NCBI GenBank assembly: GCA_046483565.1
Contig: JAWOCZ010000033.1
Span: forward strand, 1-43,960
Source of the DNA: T1Sed10-7 sp046483565
Lineage (GTDB): Bacteria > Actinomycetota > Nitriliruptoria > Nitriliruptorales > Nitriliruptoraceae
Direction: 5' to 3'
DNA length: 43,960 nucleotides
Shown here: one piece after another, positions 22,742 through 30,306 of the stretch
Layout: each line of letters starts with the position of its first letter
Position numbering within the stretch: the first letter of the stretch is position 1
Made by a program: the position numbers and the translations under genes
Notes under the pieces: generated by a model
Databases searched by the model: none
The model's input: the letters and a program-made list of their open reading frames with translations, nothing else
What the model was told of the DNA's origin: nothing

Positions 22742-24646
22742 GTGACCGAACCGCGTCGAAGCCCGGCGCTCGGCGCAGCCCTGGTGACGGTCGTCATGCT
22801 CGAATCGCTGCGGGTGTTCCTGCCGACGGTCCTGCTGGTGCTGCCCGACGGCACCGGCCTGACGCTGTGGGCGGCGGTGGGCCTGGCCGTCACCGTGCTG
22901 GTCGTGGTCCCGGTGGCCGTGGTGCCCCTGGCACCGCGGAGGACGGCCCGGCTGTGGATCGCCGCCGGCGTGGTCGCCGTGCTGGCACGGGGGGTGCTGC
23001 TGCTGGACCCGGATCGCACTCTCCAGTTCGTCGCCACCGGTCTGGGCACCGCCGCTGGCCTGGCTGCACTGGTGGCCCTGGCCACCGGATCACCCTCGGC
23101 GCGGGCCGTCCGCGTGGGCATCCTGGTCGGCCTGGCCCTGGAGGCGCTCCTGCGCACCGTCTTCGCGACGGTCGGCCCCGTGTGGTCCCAGACACCGATC
23201 GCCGCGCTGGTCACGGTCGGGCTCCTGGCCGGGTACGTGGCCGCTCTCGGTCGCACGGCCGACCACCTCGAGCCCACCGCCGGCGGCCAACCGGCAGCCG
23301 CCTGGACCTGGTGGTGGCTGCTGCCGGCCCTCCCGCTGACCGGCATCCTCACGAGCGCCGCAGGTCGTGTGGCCGTCGCCACCGGGTGGAGTTCGGGACC
23401 GGCCGCCACGGTGGTCGCGATCTCGCAGGTGGCGGCGGTCCTGGCCGCCCTGCTGGCACCTCGGCTCGCGCCCGTGACCGCCGCCGTGTTCGGTGGCGCG
23501 TTGACGCTGGTGGGCACGGCAGCGGCACTGCCGGCCTCGGGGTGGTCCGGGGTCCTCGGACCGATCGCTGTCGCGCTCGGTCTCGGCACCCTGGCGGGCG
23601 CCGAGATCGGCACCGGCGAACCCAGCGACGCCCGGCAGCGGGCCGGGGTGGTGGCGGCGGCGCTGGCCTCGGGCCACGTCGTGGCGCTGTCGTACTACCT
23701 CGGCCCGGAGCTGGGAATCCCCGGGGACAACCGGGTCCTGATGCTCCTGCTGGCCGGCGTCGCCGGCCTGCTCGCGCTCGCCGGGGTGCGCCGGAGGCGG
23801 TTCGTCATGTTGCGCGCCCAGCTGCGTCCTGCCGCGTCGCTGCGCAGCGGGGGCATCGGCCTCGTCACGATCGCGGTGGTCGCCTGGCTGGTGACCACCA
23901 CCTCGAGCCCTTCGCCGTCACCGGCGGCCGACGACGAGCTGACCATCGCCGCCTACCACCTGCGGTCCGGGTTCGGCACCGACGGTCGCTACGACCCCCG
24001 CCGCCAGGCCGCGTTGCTCGCGGCCCACGACGTCGACGTGGCCGTGGTCACCGGCGTCGATCGCGGTCGGTGGTTGACCGGTGGGCAGGACCTGCTGCCG
24101 TTGTTCGCCCGTGAGCTCGGCCTCGACCACGTGCGGTTCGTCCCGGCCGCCGACGAGGTCCACGGACACGCGCTGCTCACCCGGTACCCCATCGCCGAGC
24201 TCGGGACCGAGTCGCTGCCGGGCGGGCCCGGCCGACCGGACCACCGCCTGCTGGCCGCGACCCTGGTGCTCGATGACGGGACCCTGCTCGGGGTGGTCGG
24301 CACCGAGCTCACCGCCGGCCGCGACGCCGAGGAGTTCCAACTGGCCCAGGCCCGCTCCGTCGCCGGCACCGTCGCCCGGCTGCGCGAGCGGGACCTGCCC
24401 ACCGTCGTGCTCGGTGCCCTGAACGCCCCCGAGGACAGCGCCACGCTGGCCGGCTTCGAGCCCCTGGTGTCCTCGGCGTTGCCGCAAGGGGCGCGGACCC
24501 ATCCGTCGCGGGCCCCGACGACGCTCAGCACGCACGTGCTGCTGTCACCGGACCTGCGCCGCAGCAGCGTGGAGATCCCGAGCTCCCCGGCCTCGTCGCA
24601 CCTACCCGTGATCGTGACGGTGGAGCGGTCACCGGCACCGGCCTGA
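22742..24646 (+). CDS. Multi-pass membrane protein with degenerate EEP domain
   Basis: A 634-residue protein with about 12 hydrophobic helices (residues 10-390) and an outer or inner soluble domain (about 396-634) of the endonuclease/exonuclease/phosphatase fold. Intact relatives with this architecture read YNIHSGFGTDG, LQEVDRG, THLDHG, GDLNAPPDS, IDYVL and SDHLPV. Here the same places read YHLRSGFGTDG, VTGVDRGRW, ELTAGRD, GALNAPEDS, STHVLLS and SSHLPV. So the Asn, the metal Glu, the His and three Asp are changed while the fold stays clear. GTG 22742. It sits alone on the plus strand between the hydrolase block and the convergent pimB'-like gene (6 bases between stops). Likely a membrane protein using the EEP domain for binding, not catalysis (inference). 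Confidence 0.88.
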   Translation: MTEPRRSPALGAALVTVVMLESLRVFLPTVLLVLPDGTGLTLWAAVGLAVTVLVVVPVAVVPLAPRRTARLWIAAGVVAVLARGVLLLDPDRTLQFVATGLGTAAGLAALVALATGSPSARAVRVGILVGLALEALLRTVFATVGPVWSQTPIAALVTVGLLAGYVAALGRTADHLEPTAGGQPAAAWTWWWLLPALPLTGILTSAAGRVAVATGWSSGPAATVVAISQVAAVLAALLAPRLAPVTAAVFGGALTLVGTAAALPASGWSGVLGPIAVALGLGTLAGAEIGTGEPSDARQRAGVVAAALASGHVVALSYYLGPELGIPGDNRVLMLLLAGVAGLLALAGVRRRRFVMLRAQLRPAASLRSGGIGLVTIAVVAWLVTTTSSPSPSPAADDELTIAAYHLRSGFGTDGRYDPRRQAALLAAHDVDVAVVTGVDRGRWLTGGQDLLPLFARELGLDHVRFVPAADEVHGHALLTRYPIAELGTESLPGGPGRPDHRLLAATLVLDDGTLLGVVGTELTAGRDAEEFQLAQARSVAGTVARLRERDLPTVVLGALNAPEDSATLAGFEPLVSSALPQGARTHPSRAPTTLSTHVLLSPDLRRSSVEIPSSPASSHLPVIVTVERSPAPA

Positions 24647-24652
24647 GCCTGT

Positions 24653-25786
24653 TCACCCGCCGACGACCTCGTCGAGCAGGCGCTCCAGGTCGGCGGCGAT
24701 GGCGTCCCAGGCATAGTGCTCGATCACCGCCTGACGGGCCGGGCCGCTGGCGGCTCGGCGCCGGTCGGGATCGCCGAGCCAGTCGTCGAGCGCCGCCCGC
24801 AGCTGGTCCCGGTCCCGGCCGTCGACGACCTGCCCCGCCCACTCGTGCACCAGGGTCTCGGGAGCGCCACCCGACGTCCCGACGATCACGGGTACCCCGC
24901 TGGCCTGCGCCTCGAGGTAGACGATGCCGAGACCCTCGACGTCGAGCCCACCCCACCGTGTCCGGCAGGGCATGGCGAACAGATCAGCGGCCGCGTGGGC
25001 CTCCGGAAGCTGCTCCCAGGGGACCGGCCCGGTGAGCACGATCCGGTCCCCGGCCGCACCCGCACGCGCGGCCCGGGCCAGCCGTCCGGCCAGCGGGCCC
25101 TCCCCGACCAGCAGCAGCCAGGCATCCGGGTGCCGGCTGGCCACCTCGGGCCACACCTCGACGAGTCGGTCCTGGCCCTTGCGGGGCACCAACCGGGACA
25201 CGCAGGCCACGACCGTCGCATCCGCCGGGACACCGAAGCGCCGCCGGAACGAGGTGCCGTCGACACCCGGATGGAAGCGCTCGGGGTCGACACCCGGAGG
25301 CAGGCGCCGCACGACCGGTGCCCCGAGGTGGTCCGCCAGGCGCTCGGCCGTGAAGCGGCTGATCGTGGTGGCCGCCGCCATCTCACGCGTCGCGCGGCGG
25401 ATCAGGTGACCGAGTCCGGCCCCGGCCATCCCGGCCTCCAGGCCGTGCGTCAGACCCACCACGGGGACGTCCAGCCGACGACGCAGCGGTCCCGCCAGCT
25501 CCCCGAGCGGCCACGTGGCGCCGAGCACCACGACCTCGGCGCGATGCTGGCGGGCCACGTCGGTGACGAGGTGGAGGGTCCGACGCGTGGGCAGCACGGG
25601 ACCCGGGACACGGACCGTGCGGTGCCGCTCCCTCGCGTCCGAACGCACGGCCTCGGATCCGGCACCCGGGCCGATGACGACCGTGGTGTCCGGATGGACG
25701 CGACGCAACAGGTTGCTCACGAACTGCTGGATGCCGCCGGTGCGCGGGGGCAGGTCGTTGGTGACCCACAGGACGCTGAGGCTCAC
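24653..25786 (-). CDS. pimB: GT4 glycosyltransferase, PimB'-like mannosyltransferase
   Basis: A 377-residue family GT4 (GT-B fold) enzyme. In mycobacteria PimB' (Rv2188c) adds the second mannose from GDP-mannose to phosphatidylinositol monomannoside at the inner membrane face. Marks: LWVTNDLPPRTGGIQQFV (GGI loop), LTHGLEAG, ACVSRLVPRKGQDRL, and the donor site CRTRWGGLDVEGLGIVYLEA (EX7E), close to PimB' sequences. GTG 25786 overlaps the NYN gene stop by four bases (GTGA). It belongs to a minus-strand group NYN-PimB' and could act with PlsC for envelope lipids. A plain 1,6-mannosyltransferase on another lipid is the alternative. Confidence 0.9.
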   Translation of the reverse strand: MSLSVLWVTNDLPPRTGGIQQFVSNLLRRVHPDTTVVIGPGAGSEAVRSDARERHRTVRVPGPVLPTRRTLHLVTDVARQHRAEVVVLGATWPLGELAGPLRRRLDVPVVGLTHGLEAGMAGAGLGHLIRRATREMAAATTISRFTAERLADHLGAPVVRRLPPGVDPERFHPGVDGTSFRRRFGVPADATVVACVSRLVPRKGQDRLVEVWPEVASRHPDAWLLLVGEGPLAGRLARAARAGAAGDRIVLTGPVPWEQLPEAHAAADLFAMPCRTRWGGLDVEGLGIVYLEAQASGVPVIVGTSGGAPETLVHEWAGQVVDGRDRDQLRAALDDWLGDPDRRRAASGPARQAVIEHYAWDAIAADLERLLDEVVGG

Positions 25787-26970
25787 CGGCGGACCACCCC
25801 GAGGAAGGCCAGCGTGCCGATGACGTCGGCCCCGCTGGCACCGACCCTGGCGGTCAGCTCCCGGTCGTCGGTGACGACCACCACCGGCTCGTCGGTGGCC
25901 TCCACCGCCAGGACCAGCTCGTCGTCGGCGGTGATCCCGGCCGGGGTGAAGCGGACCTCCACCTGCTGGCGACCGAGGGCGGGTCGTCCCCCTCCGGCCT
26001 GCTGCCCGTCGAAGACGATGACCGGACGGACCCGCAACGTCGGGACCGCGTTGGCGCACAGCTGGAGCAACCAGGTGCGCTGACCTTCGAGGTCCAGATC
26101 GGCCCGGTGCTGCCGGGTGACGTTGTAGCCGTCGATCAACACGAGCCGCCCCGGGCCGAGCAGGGCCCGTGCCGCCTCGGTCGTCCCGGGAGCGATCTCC
26201 GGCGGCAGTCGGGTCGGGCGTCCCGCCGGGAGACGTGCAGCAGCGAGCTGCTCATCGGCCTGCGGGGACGTGGCTGCCCGTCGCTGCTCGGCACGCATCC
26301 GTCGGCTGCGGTCCGCACGCCGTGACTCCTCGGCGCGGCGCAGTTCGGCCACCTCCTCGGTCAAGCGGGCCACCTCGCCGTCACGCCGTCGACGTTCCCG
26401 GGCGATGGCCCGCTCCCGCTCGGCACCCGCCTCCTCCAACCGCTCCCGCAGAGCGGTGACGCGGCCCTCCGCCTCCTGGTGCGCCGCCTGTGCAGCGGTC
26501 AGCGCGCGTTCGGCCCGGTCGGCTCGGGCCTCGGCACCCTCGGCACGGCGACGCCAGCGGTCCCGATCGGCCCGCAGGGCCCGTGCCCGGTCCCGGGCGC
26601 GGACCACCTCGCTGTCCGATCCGCCATCCGCCCCGCGGCCGTCCGCCGGCTCGGTGGGCGATGTGGCCGGCTCGGGCGCGGTCAGCGTCGCCCGCACGGC
26701 CGGCGGGCTCCGCTGCAGCACGGCGTGCGCGAGCATCCCGTCGCCGGTGAGCAGGTCCACCACCTGTGCCCGGCCATCGCCGCTGACGAGCCGGCCGGTG
26801 GGCTGACCGACCACGGCCGCCTGTGCCGGCTCCAACCCGCCCTGCTCCGCGCGATCGGCGAGCGCAGCCCTGAGCGCCACCAGCACCGCCGCCCAGTCGT
26901 CGCTGGACAGCCCGGCGAGCCGGTCCGGATCCAGGTCAACCGGCGGTCCGGGCTCCTCGACCTCGCTCAC
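25783..26970 (-). CDS. NYN-domain RNase-like protein with coiled-coil N-terminus
   Basis: A 395-residue protein. Residues about 1-110 are an acidic helical domain, 118-240 a long Arg/Glu/Ala coiled coil (RDRWRRRAEGAEARADRAER and on), and about 262-395 a NYN/PIN-like domain of the YacP kind: VLIDGYNVTRQH, VIVFDGQQ, AGITADDELVLAV and VVVVTDDREL give the Asp residues that bind metal. This family is a probable endoribonuclease linked to mRNA or rRNA turnover. The long coiled coil is longer than in Bacillus YacP but common in actinobacteria. GTG 26970 overlaps the previous stop by four bases. Confidence 0.88.
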   Translation of the reverse strand: MSEVEEPGPPVDLDPDRLAGLSSDDWAAVLVALRAALADRAEQGGLEPAQAAVVGQPTGRLVSGDGRAQVVDLLTGDGMLAHAVLQRSPPAVRATLTAPEPATSPTEPADGRGADGGSDSEVVRARDRARALRADRDRWRRRAEGAEARADRAERALTAAQAAHQEAEGRVTALRERLEEAGAERERAIARERRRRDGEVARLTEEVAELRRAEESRRADRSRRMRAEQRRAATSPQADEQLAAARLPAGRPTRLPPEIAPGTTEAARALLGPGRLVLIDGYNVTRQHRADLDLEGQRTWLLQLCANAVPTLRVRPVIVFDGQQAGGGRPALGRQQVEVRFTPAGITADDELVLAVEATDEPVVVVTDDRELTARVGASGADVIGTLAFLGVVRR

Positions 26971-27230
26971 CGCCCCGTCTGTTCCGCCTCGCCGGCGGGC
27001 GCAGCCTCGACCCGGATGGCGTCCTCACGCGTGCACCAGTGGCAGGTGATCGACTCCACGGTGGCCGTGAGGACCTCCTCCTCGTCGACCGACGGGCTGC
27101 CCCCGAGATCGAAGTGGACGTAGCGTCGCGTCCGGGCGGTCTCCACCACGTCGAAGCGGGTGACGTTGCCACAGGCGTCGCACCGGTACCGGTGTCCCGG
27201 CGGCAGTGGGCTGGTGCGGTCGTAGCTCAC
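26967..27230 (-). CDS. Small zinc-ribbon protein
   Basis: An 87-residue protein with one four-cysteine zinc site: RYRCDACGNVTRFDVV and CHWC about 39 residues later, separated by a beta-rich core (RRYVHFDLGGSPSVDEEEV). GTG 27230 with GGAGA about six bases before. Its stop overlaps the NYN gene start, so they are coupled; an RNA-binding or regulatory role with the NYN protein is possible (inference). No named family recognised, though similar small proteins occur beside such genes in actinobacteria. Confidence 0.75.
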   Translation of the reverse strand: MSYDRTSPLPPGHRYRCDACGNVTRFDVVETARTRRYVHFDLGGSPSVDEEEVLTATVESITCHWCTREDAIRVEAAPAGEAEQTGR

Positions 27231-27277
27231 GGGGTCTCCGAGGTGCGAGGTGGCGCGCGGTCGGTGGGCCGTCGGGA

Positions 27278-27940
27278 TCAGTCGCGCTCGCGGGCACGAC
27301 GGGGCCGTCCGGCGGTGAGCCAGGTCGGCTCCTCGACCAGCGGGGTCGGATCGGCCGGCGGTGCCAGCGCCGCCGGATCCGGCGTGAACCACGCGCCGGT
27401 GGGGACGGCGGGGAACGGCCCGACGTCGAGGAGGTCGGTTCCCGCCCCGTCGTCGAGGGCCCGGATCAGCTCCTGACATCGGGCCACCGCCGCCACGACG
27501 TCGATCCCGCGGTGGACCTCGGGGTAGCCGCTGAACCGCTCGGCCGAGCGGACCAGCAACGCACGGGCCCCGCTCGGGTTGCCGCGCTGCAGGTGGACGC
27601 CCGCGACCGCGATCTGGATCACGCTCTGCCACAGATCGGCGTCCTCGAGCGGCGCGGCGTGCCAGACGTGCTCGAGGCACTCGTGCGCCTCGAAGTAGCG
27701 CTGTTCACCCCACAGCCGGATCCCGAGCGTCAGGGCGTCCTCGACGTCGCGGGGATCGTGCTCCTCGGTCAGCGGCACGCCGGTGGTGCCGTAGGGCAAC
27801 GGCCGGCCGGTGCGGTCGCGCGGCCTCGCCTGCTCCGGTCGGCCGTCGTCGCGTCGATCCCGGGCCTGCTCGGCGGACGAGGCCGACGCGTCGGTCGGCG
27901 ACGGCACTGGGCGGGGCGGCTCCGGTTGCTGGTCGGACAC
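27278..27940 (-). CDS. DUF309 domain protein
   Basis: A 220-residue protein. Residues about 70-140 show the DUF309 all-helical domain with the motif FEAHECLEHVWH (conserved H, E and W), followed by LWQSVIQIAVAGVHLQRGN. DUF309 has no settled biochemical function; the conserved FEAHE motif suggests a metal or ligand site. The first 60 residues are Pro/Ser/Arg-rich and disordered; the last 50 are Pro-rich. GTG 27940 has AGGAG six bases before. The open frame continues upstream to 28174 but is antisense to mutM and low in sense, so it is not used. Confidence 0.82.
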   Translation of the reverse strand: MSDQQPEPPRPVPSPTDASASSAEQARDRRDDGRPEQARPRDRTGRPLPYGTTGVPLTEEHDPRDVEDALTLGIRLWGEQRYFEAHECLEHVWHAAPLEDADLWQSVIQIAVAGVHLQRGNPSGARALLVRSAERFSGYPEVHRGIDVVAAVARCQELIRALDDGAGTDLLDVGPFPAVPTGAWFTPDPAALAPPADPTPLVEEPTWLTAGRPRRARERD

Positions 27941-28064
27941 CTCGGCTCCTGAGGACGGGAACGGGACGCCTGGACGCCGGCGAGGGCCACCGACGAAGGT
28001 GGACCCGGCGCCGATGCCGCCCGGGAGTGGCGGGGGCGGGGGGCTGAGGGTAACGGCGCACGGG

Positions 28065-28070
28065 TAGCCT
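28065..28070 (+). promoter_or_regulatory. Candidate -10 for leaderless mutM
   Basis: TAGCCT ends 7 bases before the GTG at 28078. Transcription would start at or one base before the GTG, and no ribosome site is present, so mutM is probably a leaderless message. Confidence 0.45.
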
Positions 28071-28077
28071 GCCGGGT

Positions 28078-28923
28078 GTGCCTGAGCTCCCCGAGGTCGA
28101 GTCCGTCCGCCGGCAACTGGTCCCCCGGCTGACCGGCCGCCGCATCGTCGCGGTGTGGTGGGACCCGCACCCACACGCGCGGTTCCACGGCCTCGACCGT
28201 CTGACGGGACAGCGGATCGAACACGTCGGGCGCCGGGGCAAGTTCCTGGTGTGCCCGCTCGACGCCGGCGCGCAGGCCACGGAACTCGAACTCGTCCTGC
28301 ACCTGGGCATGACCGGCTCGTTGCGCGTCGGACCGACGGTCGGGGCCGGGGCGGACCCCGACGCCGGGCTGACCCACGTGCGTGCCCGGCTCGACCTCGA
28401 CGACGGCGACACGCTGCGTTTCCGCGACCCGCGGCGGTTCGGACGCCTGTCGGTGGTCGCCGACCGTGCCTACCGCGAGGTGGTGCCCACGCTGGCCACC
28501 CTCGGCCCCGAACCGCTCTCCGAGGCGTTCACGGTGGAGGGCTTCGCCGCCGCGCTGGCAGCGACCCGGGCCCCGGTCAAGGCCCGCCTGCTGGATCAGC
28601 GACTCGTGGCGGGGGTGGGCAACATCTACGCCGACGAGGCCCTGTGGCAGGCCCGGATCCACCCGGCATCCCGACGGGTCGGCCGTCACCGCGCCGCGGT
28701 GCTGCACGAGGCGATCGTCACGATCCTCACCGCGGCGATCGAACGTGAGGGCACGACGTTCCGCGACTACCAGATGGTGAACGGCCAGAGCGGGCGGTAC
28801 GCGACGTTCCTGGCCGCCTACGGCCAGCACGGTCGCCCCTGCCGGCGCTGCGGCACGATCCTGCGTCGGAGCGTGATCGCGCAGCGGGGCACGACCTACT
28901 GCCCGGGATGCCAACGCATCTGA
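28078..28923 (+). CDS. mutM: Formamidopyrimidine-DNA glycosylase
   Basis: Base excision repair enzyme that removes 8-oxoguanine and formamidopyrimidines and nicks the strand. The 281 residues start VPELPEVESVRR; after Met removal Pro becomes the catalytic N-terminal residue, followed by catalytic Glu3. The conserved Lys is in GRRGKFL, LHLGMTG follows, GVGNIYADE forms the helix-two-turn-helix, and the end is the zinc finger CRRCGTILRRSVIAQRG with TTYCPGC (CX2C X16 CX2C). GTG 28078 with no Shine-Dalgarno site. The N-terminal 8-oxoG/AP-lyase fold and zinc finger are complete, which separates it from endonuclease VIII only by these details; Fpg is the better fit. Confidence 0.95.
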   Translation: MPELPEVESVRRQLVPRLTGRRIVAVWWDPHPHARFHGLDRLTGQRIEHVGRRGKFLVCPLDAGAQATELELVLHLGMTGSLRVGPTVGAGADPDAGLTHVRARLDLDDGDTLRFRDPRRFGRLSVVADRAYREVVPTLATLGPEPLSEAFTVEGFAAALAATRAPVKARLLDQRLVAGVGNIYADEALWQARIHPASRRVGRHRAAVLHEAIVTILTAAIEREGTTFRDYQMVNGQSGRYATFLAAYGQHGRPCRRCGTILRRSVIAQRGTTYCPGCQRI

Positions 28924-28962
28924 GACCGGTCTGAGACCTCCACCCGCACCACCGCGCGGATG

Positions 28963-29550
28963 TCACCCCTGCAGCGCCCCGGCGACCAGCGCCCGGGCGA
29001 AGACGGCGGCCTCCTCGGGCTCGTCGACCCTGACGTGCATCGGCGGGAAGGCGAAGTACGACAGGATCAGCCGGACCACCACCTCCGCGGCGGCCGCCGG
29101 GTCCACGCGCCGGAACTCGCCGGTGGCGACGCCGTCCGCGATCAGCTGCGTGAACAGGGCCAACCCGCGCCGGACCAGCGGTCCCCCTCCCGCGGTGATA
29201 CGCGGCAGCAGGATGCCCGGCTCCTCGTCCCGGCCCTTGGTGAGGATGGGATGGTCCACGAAGAAGCCGATCCCGGCCAGGAACGCCCCCTCGATCCGTC
29301 CCGCCGCGGTCTCGTGACCGGCGGCGCCACGCTCGAGCGCGCGGGTGAACCGCTCCCCCTCTCGCTCGAGGAGGTCATCGATCACCGCGTCCTTGTTCCG
29401 GAAGTGGCGGTACAGGGTCGCCTTGCCGGCCCTGGCCTCGCGCGCGATGTCCTCCATGGTGGTCTTGCGGATACCCACGGCCACGAAGCGACGGCCTGCG
29501 GCCGACAGCAGATCCTCACGCCGGTCGGGCCGCCGGGTGCCTTCGGTCAT
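28963..29550 (-). CDS. TetR/AcrR family transcriptional regulator
   Basis: A 195-residue repressor. The N-terminal helix-turn-helix (about residues 10-55) has the family pattern FVAVGIRKTTMEDIAREARA then GKATLYRHFRNKD. The C-terminal helical ligand domain is unassigned. ATG 29550 is preferred: GGAGG lies nine bases before it, whereas it touches the alternative ATG at 29559. The operon it controls is not obvious. It is divergent from whiB across 378 bases holding a tandem repeat close to its own start, so autoregulation is possible. It converges on mutM at 39 bases. Confidence 0.9.
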   Translation of the reverse strand: MTEGTRRPDRREDLLSAAGRRFVAVGIRKTTMEDIAREARAGKATLYRHFRNKDAVIDDLLEREGERFTRALERGAAGHETAAGRIEGAFLAGIGFFVDHPILTKGRDEEPGILLPRITAGGGPLVRRGLALFTQLIADGVATGEFRRVDPAAAAEVVVRLILSYFAFPPMHVRVDEPEEAAVFARALVAGALQG

Positions 29551-29928
29551 CGCGATCATCCTCCGTCGCCGTCCGGGTGCGGATCACCGCGGGCGGGGGA
29601 ACCCTGTCCGTTCGTACGGTGCAGACCCTGTCCGCTCGTCCAGTGTCGGACCGGGACGATCTGCCCCACGCTCCTCCTCGAACGCGGTCGTCCGCGCCGC
29701 CCAACGCTGTGCAGGCGACCCGCACCCCCGTCCTCTCCTCCGCCCGACACCGGGTCGTCGCGCCCGCAGCGGCGAGGTTCGACCCGTATCGCCTGCCTCA
29801 TGGCCGCCTCGGTCGTGCCCGGAACGATAGCCCGAAGGACGTTCCGCGGCGCGCACCCGCCGAGCGTCCAGCGGAGCCCGCCGCACCGGGTCCGAGGCGA
29901 GGCACCCCTCGACCTTCCTGGAGCCACC
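29551..29928. other. Long intergenic region between tetR and whiB
   Basis: A 378-base divergent intergenic region. It holds a 24-base direct repeat (described separately) near the tetR side. On the plus strand TACGGT (29615-29620) fits the -10 pattern, but it is far from whiB. I see no coding ORF with a plausible product. Confidence 0.5.
29601..29648. repeat. Two adjacent 24-bp direct repeats, possible operator
   Basis: Units 29601-29624 and 29625-29648 share ACCCTGTCCG and match at 19 of 24 positions. The first contains CCGTTCGTACGG (29608-29619), a near palindrome. It lies 50 bases upstream of the tetR start, a usual place for a TetR operator. Confidence 0.5.
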
Positions 29929-30192
29929 GTGTCCAACACCCTGAGCATCACCGACCTCCTGCCGAACGGCGCTTGGCAGCAGGACGCTGCCTGCCGTGAC
30001 GCCGAGCCCGACCTCTTCTTCTCGACCGACGAGAGCGACCGCGAGGAGGCGATGCGTCTGTGTGCCTCCTGCCCCGTGCGCGTCGAGTGCCTCGAGCACG
30101 CGCTGGAGGCCCGGGAGGCCTACGGCATCTGGGGCGGCACGGACGAGCAGGAGCGCAAGCGGCTGCTGCGCCGCCGCCGCCGCGCTGCCTGA
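29929..30192 (+). CDS. WhiB-like Fe-S transcription regulator
   Basis: An 87-residue Wbl protein found only in actinobacteria and their phages. It binds a [4Fe-4S] cluster through Cys22, Cys45, Cys48 and Cys54 (CX22CX2CX5C; seen in QDAACRD and LCASCPVRVEC), has the G[I/V]WGG turn (YGIWGGTDEQ) and ends with a basic DNA-binding tail (KRLLRRRRRAA). Members partner with the main sigma factor to set gene expression under redox or developmental signals. GTG 29929 with TGGAG about six bases before. The short N-terminus and GIWGG turn fit the WhiB1/WhiB2 group; which paralogue it is cannot be fixed. Followed by a 13-bp tandem repeat. Confidence 0.95.
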   Translation: MSNTLSITDLLPNGAWQQDAACRDAEPDLFFSTDESDREEAMRLCASCPVRVECLEHALEAREAYGIWGGTDEQERKRLLRRRRRAA

Positions 30193-30194
30193 GG

Positions 30195-30240
30195 CAGCGG
30201 CTGGCAGCAGCGGCTGGCAGCAGCGGCTGGCAGCAGCGGC
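30195..30240 (+). repeat. 13-bp tandem repeat just after whiB
   Basis: The unit CAGCGGCTGGCAG is repeated three times exactly (30195-30207, 30208-30220, 30221-30233) with a partial fourth copy (30234-30240). Each unit holds CAGC and GCTG, so the RNA can fold. It begins three bases after the whiB stop. Confidence 0.92.
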
Positions 30241-30306
30241 GAACTCCGCGTCGCAGCGCCGTGCTAAGAAGGACCGTACGCACGTTCGCTGCCGATCGGT
30301 CCTCGT

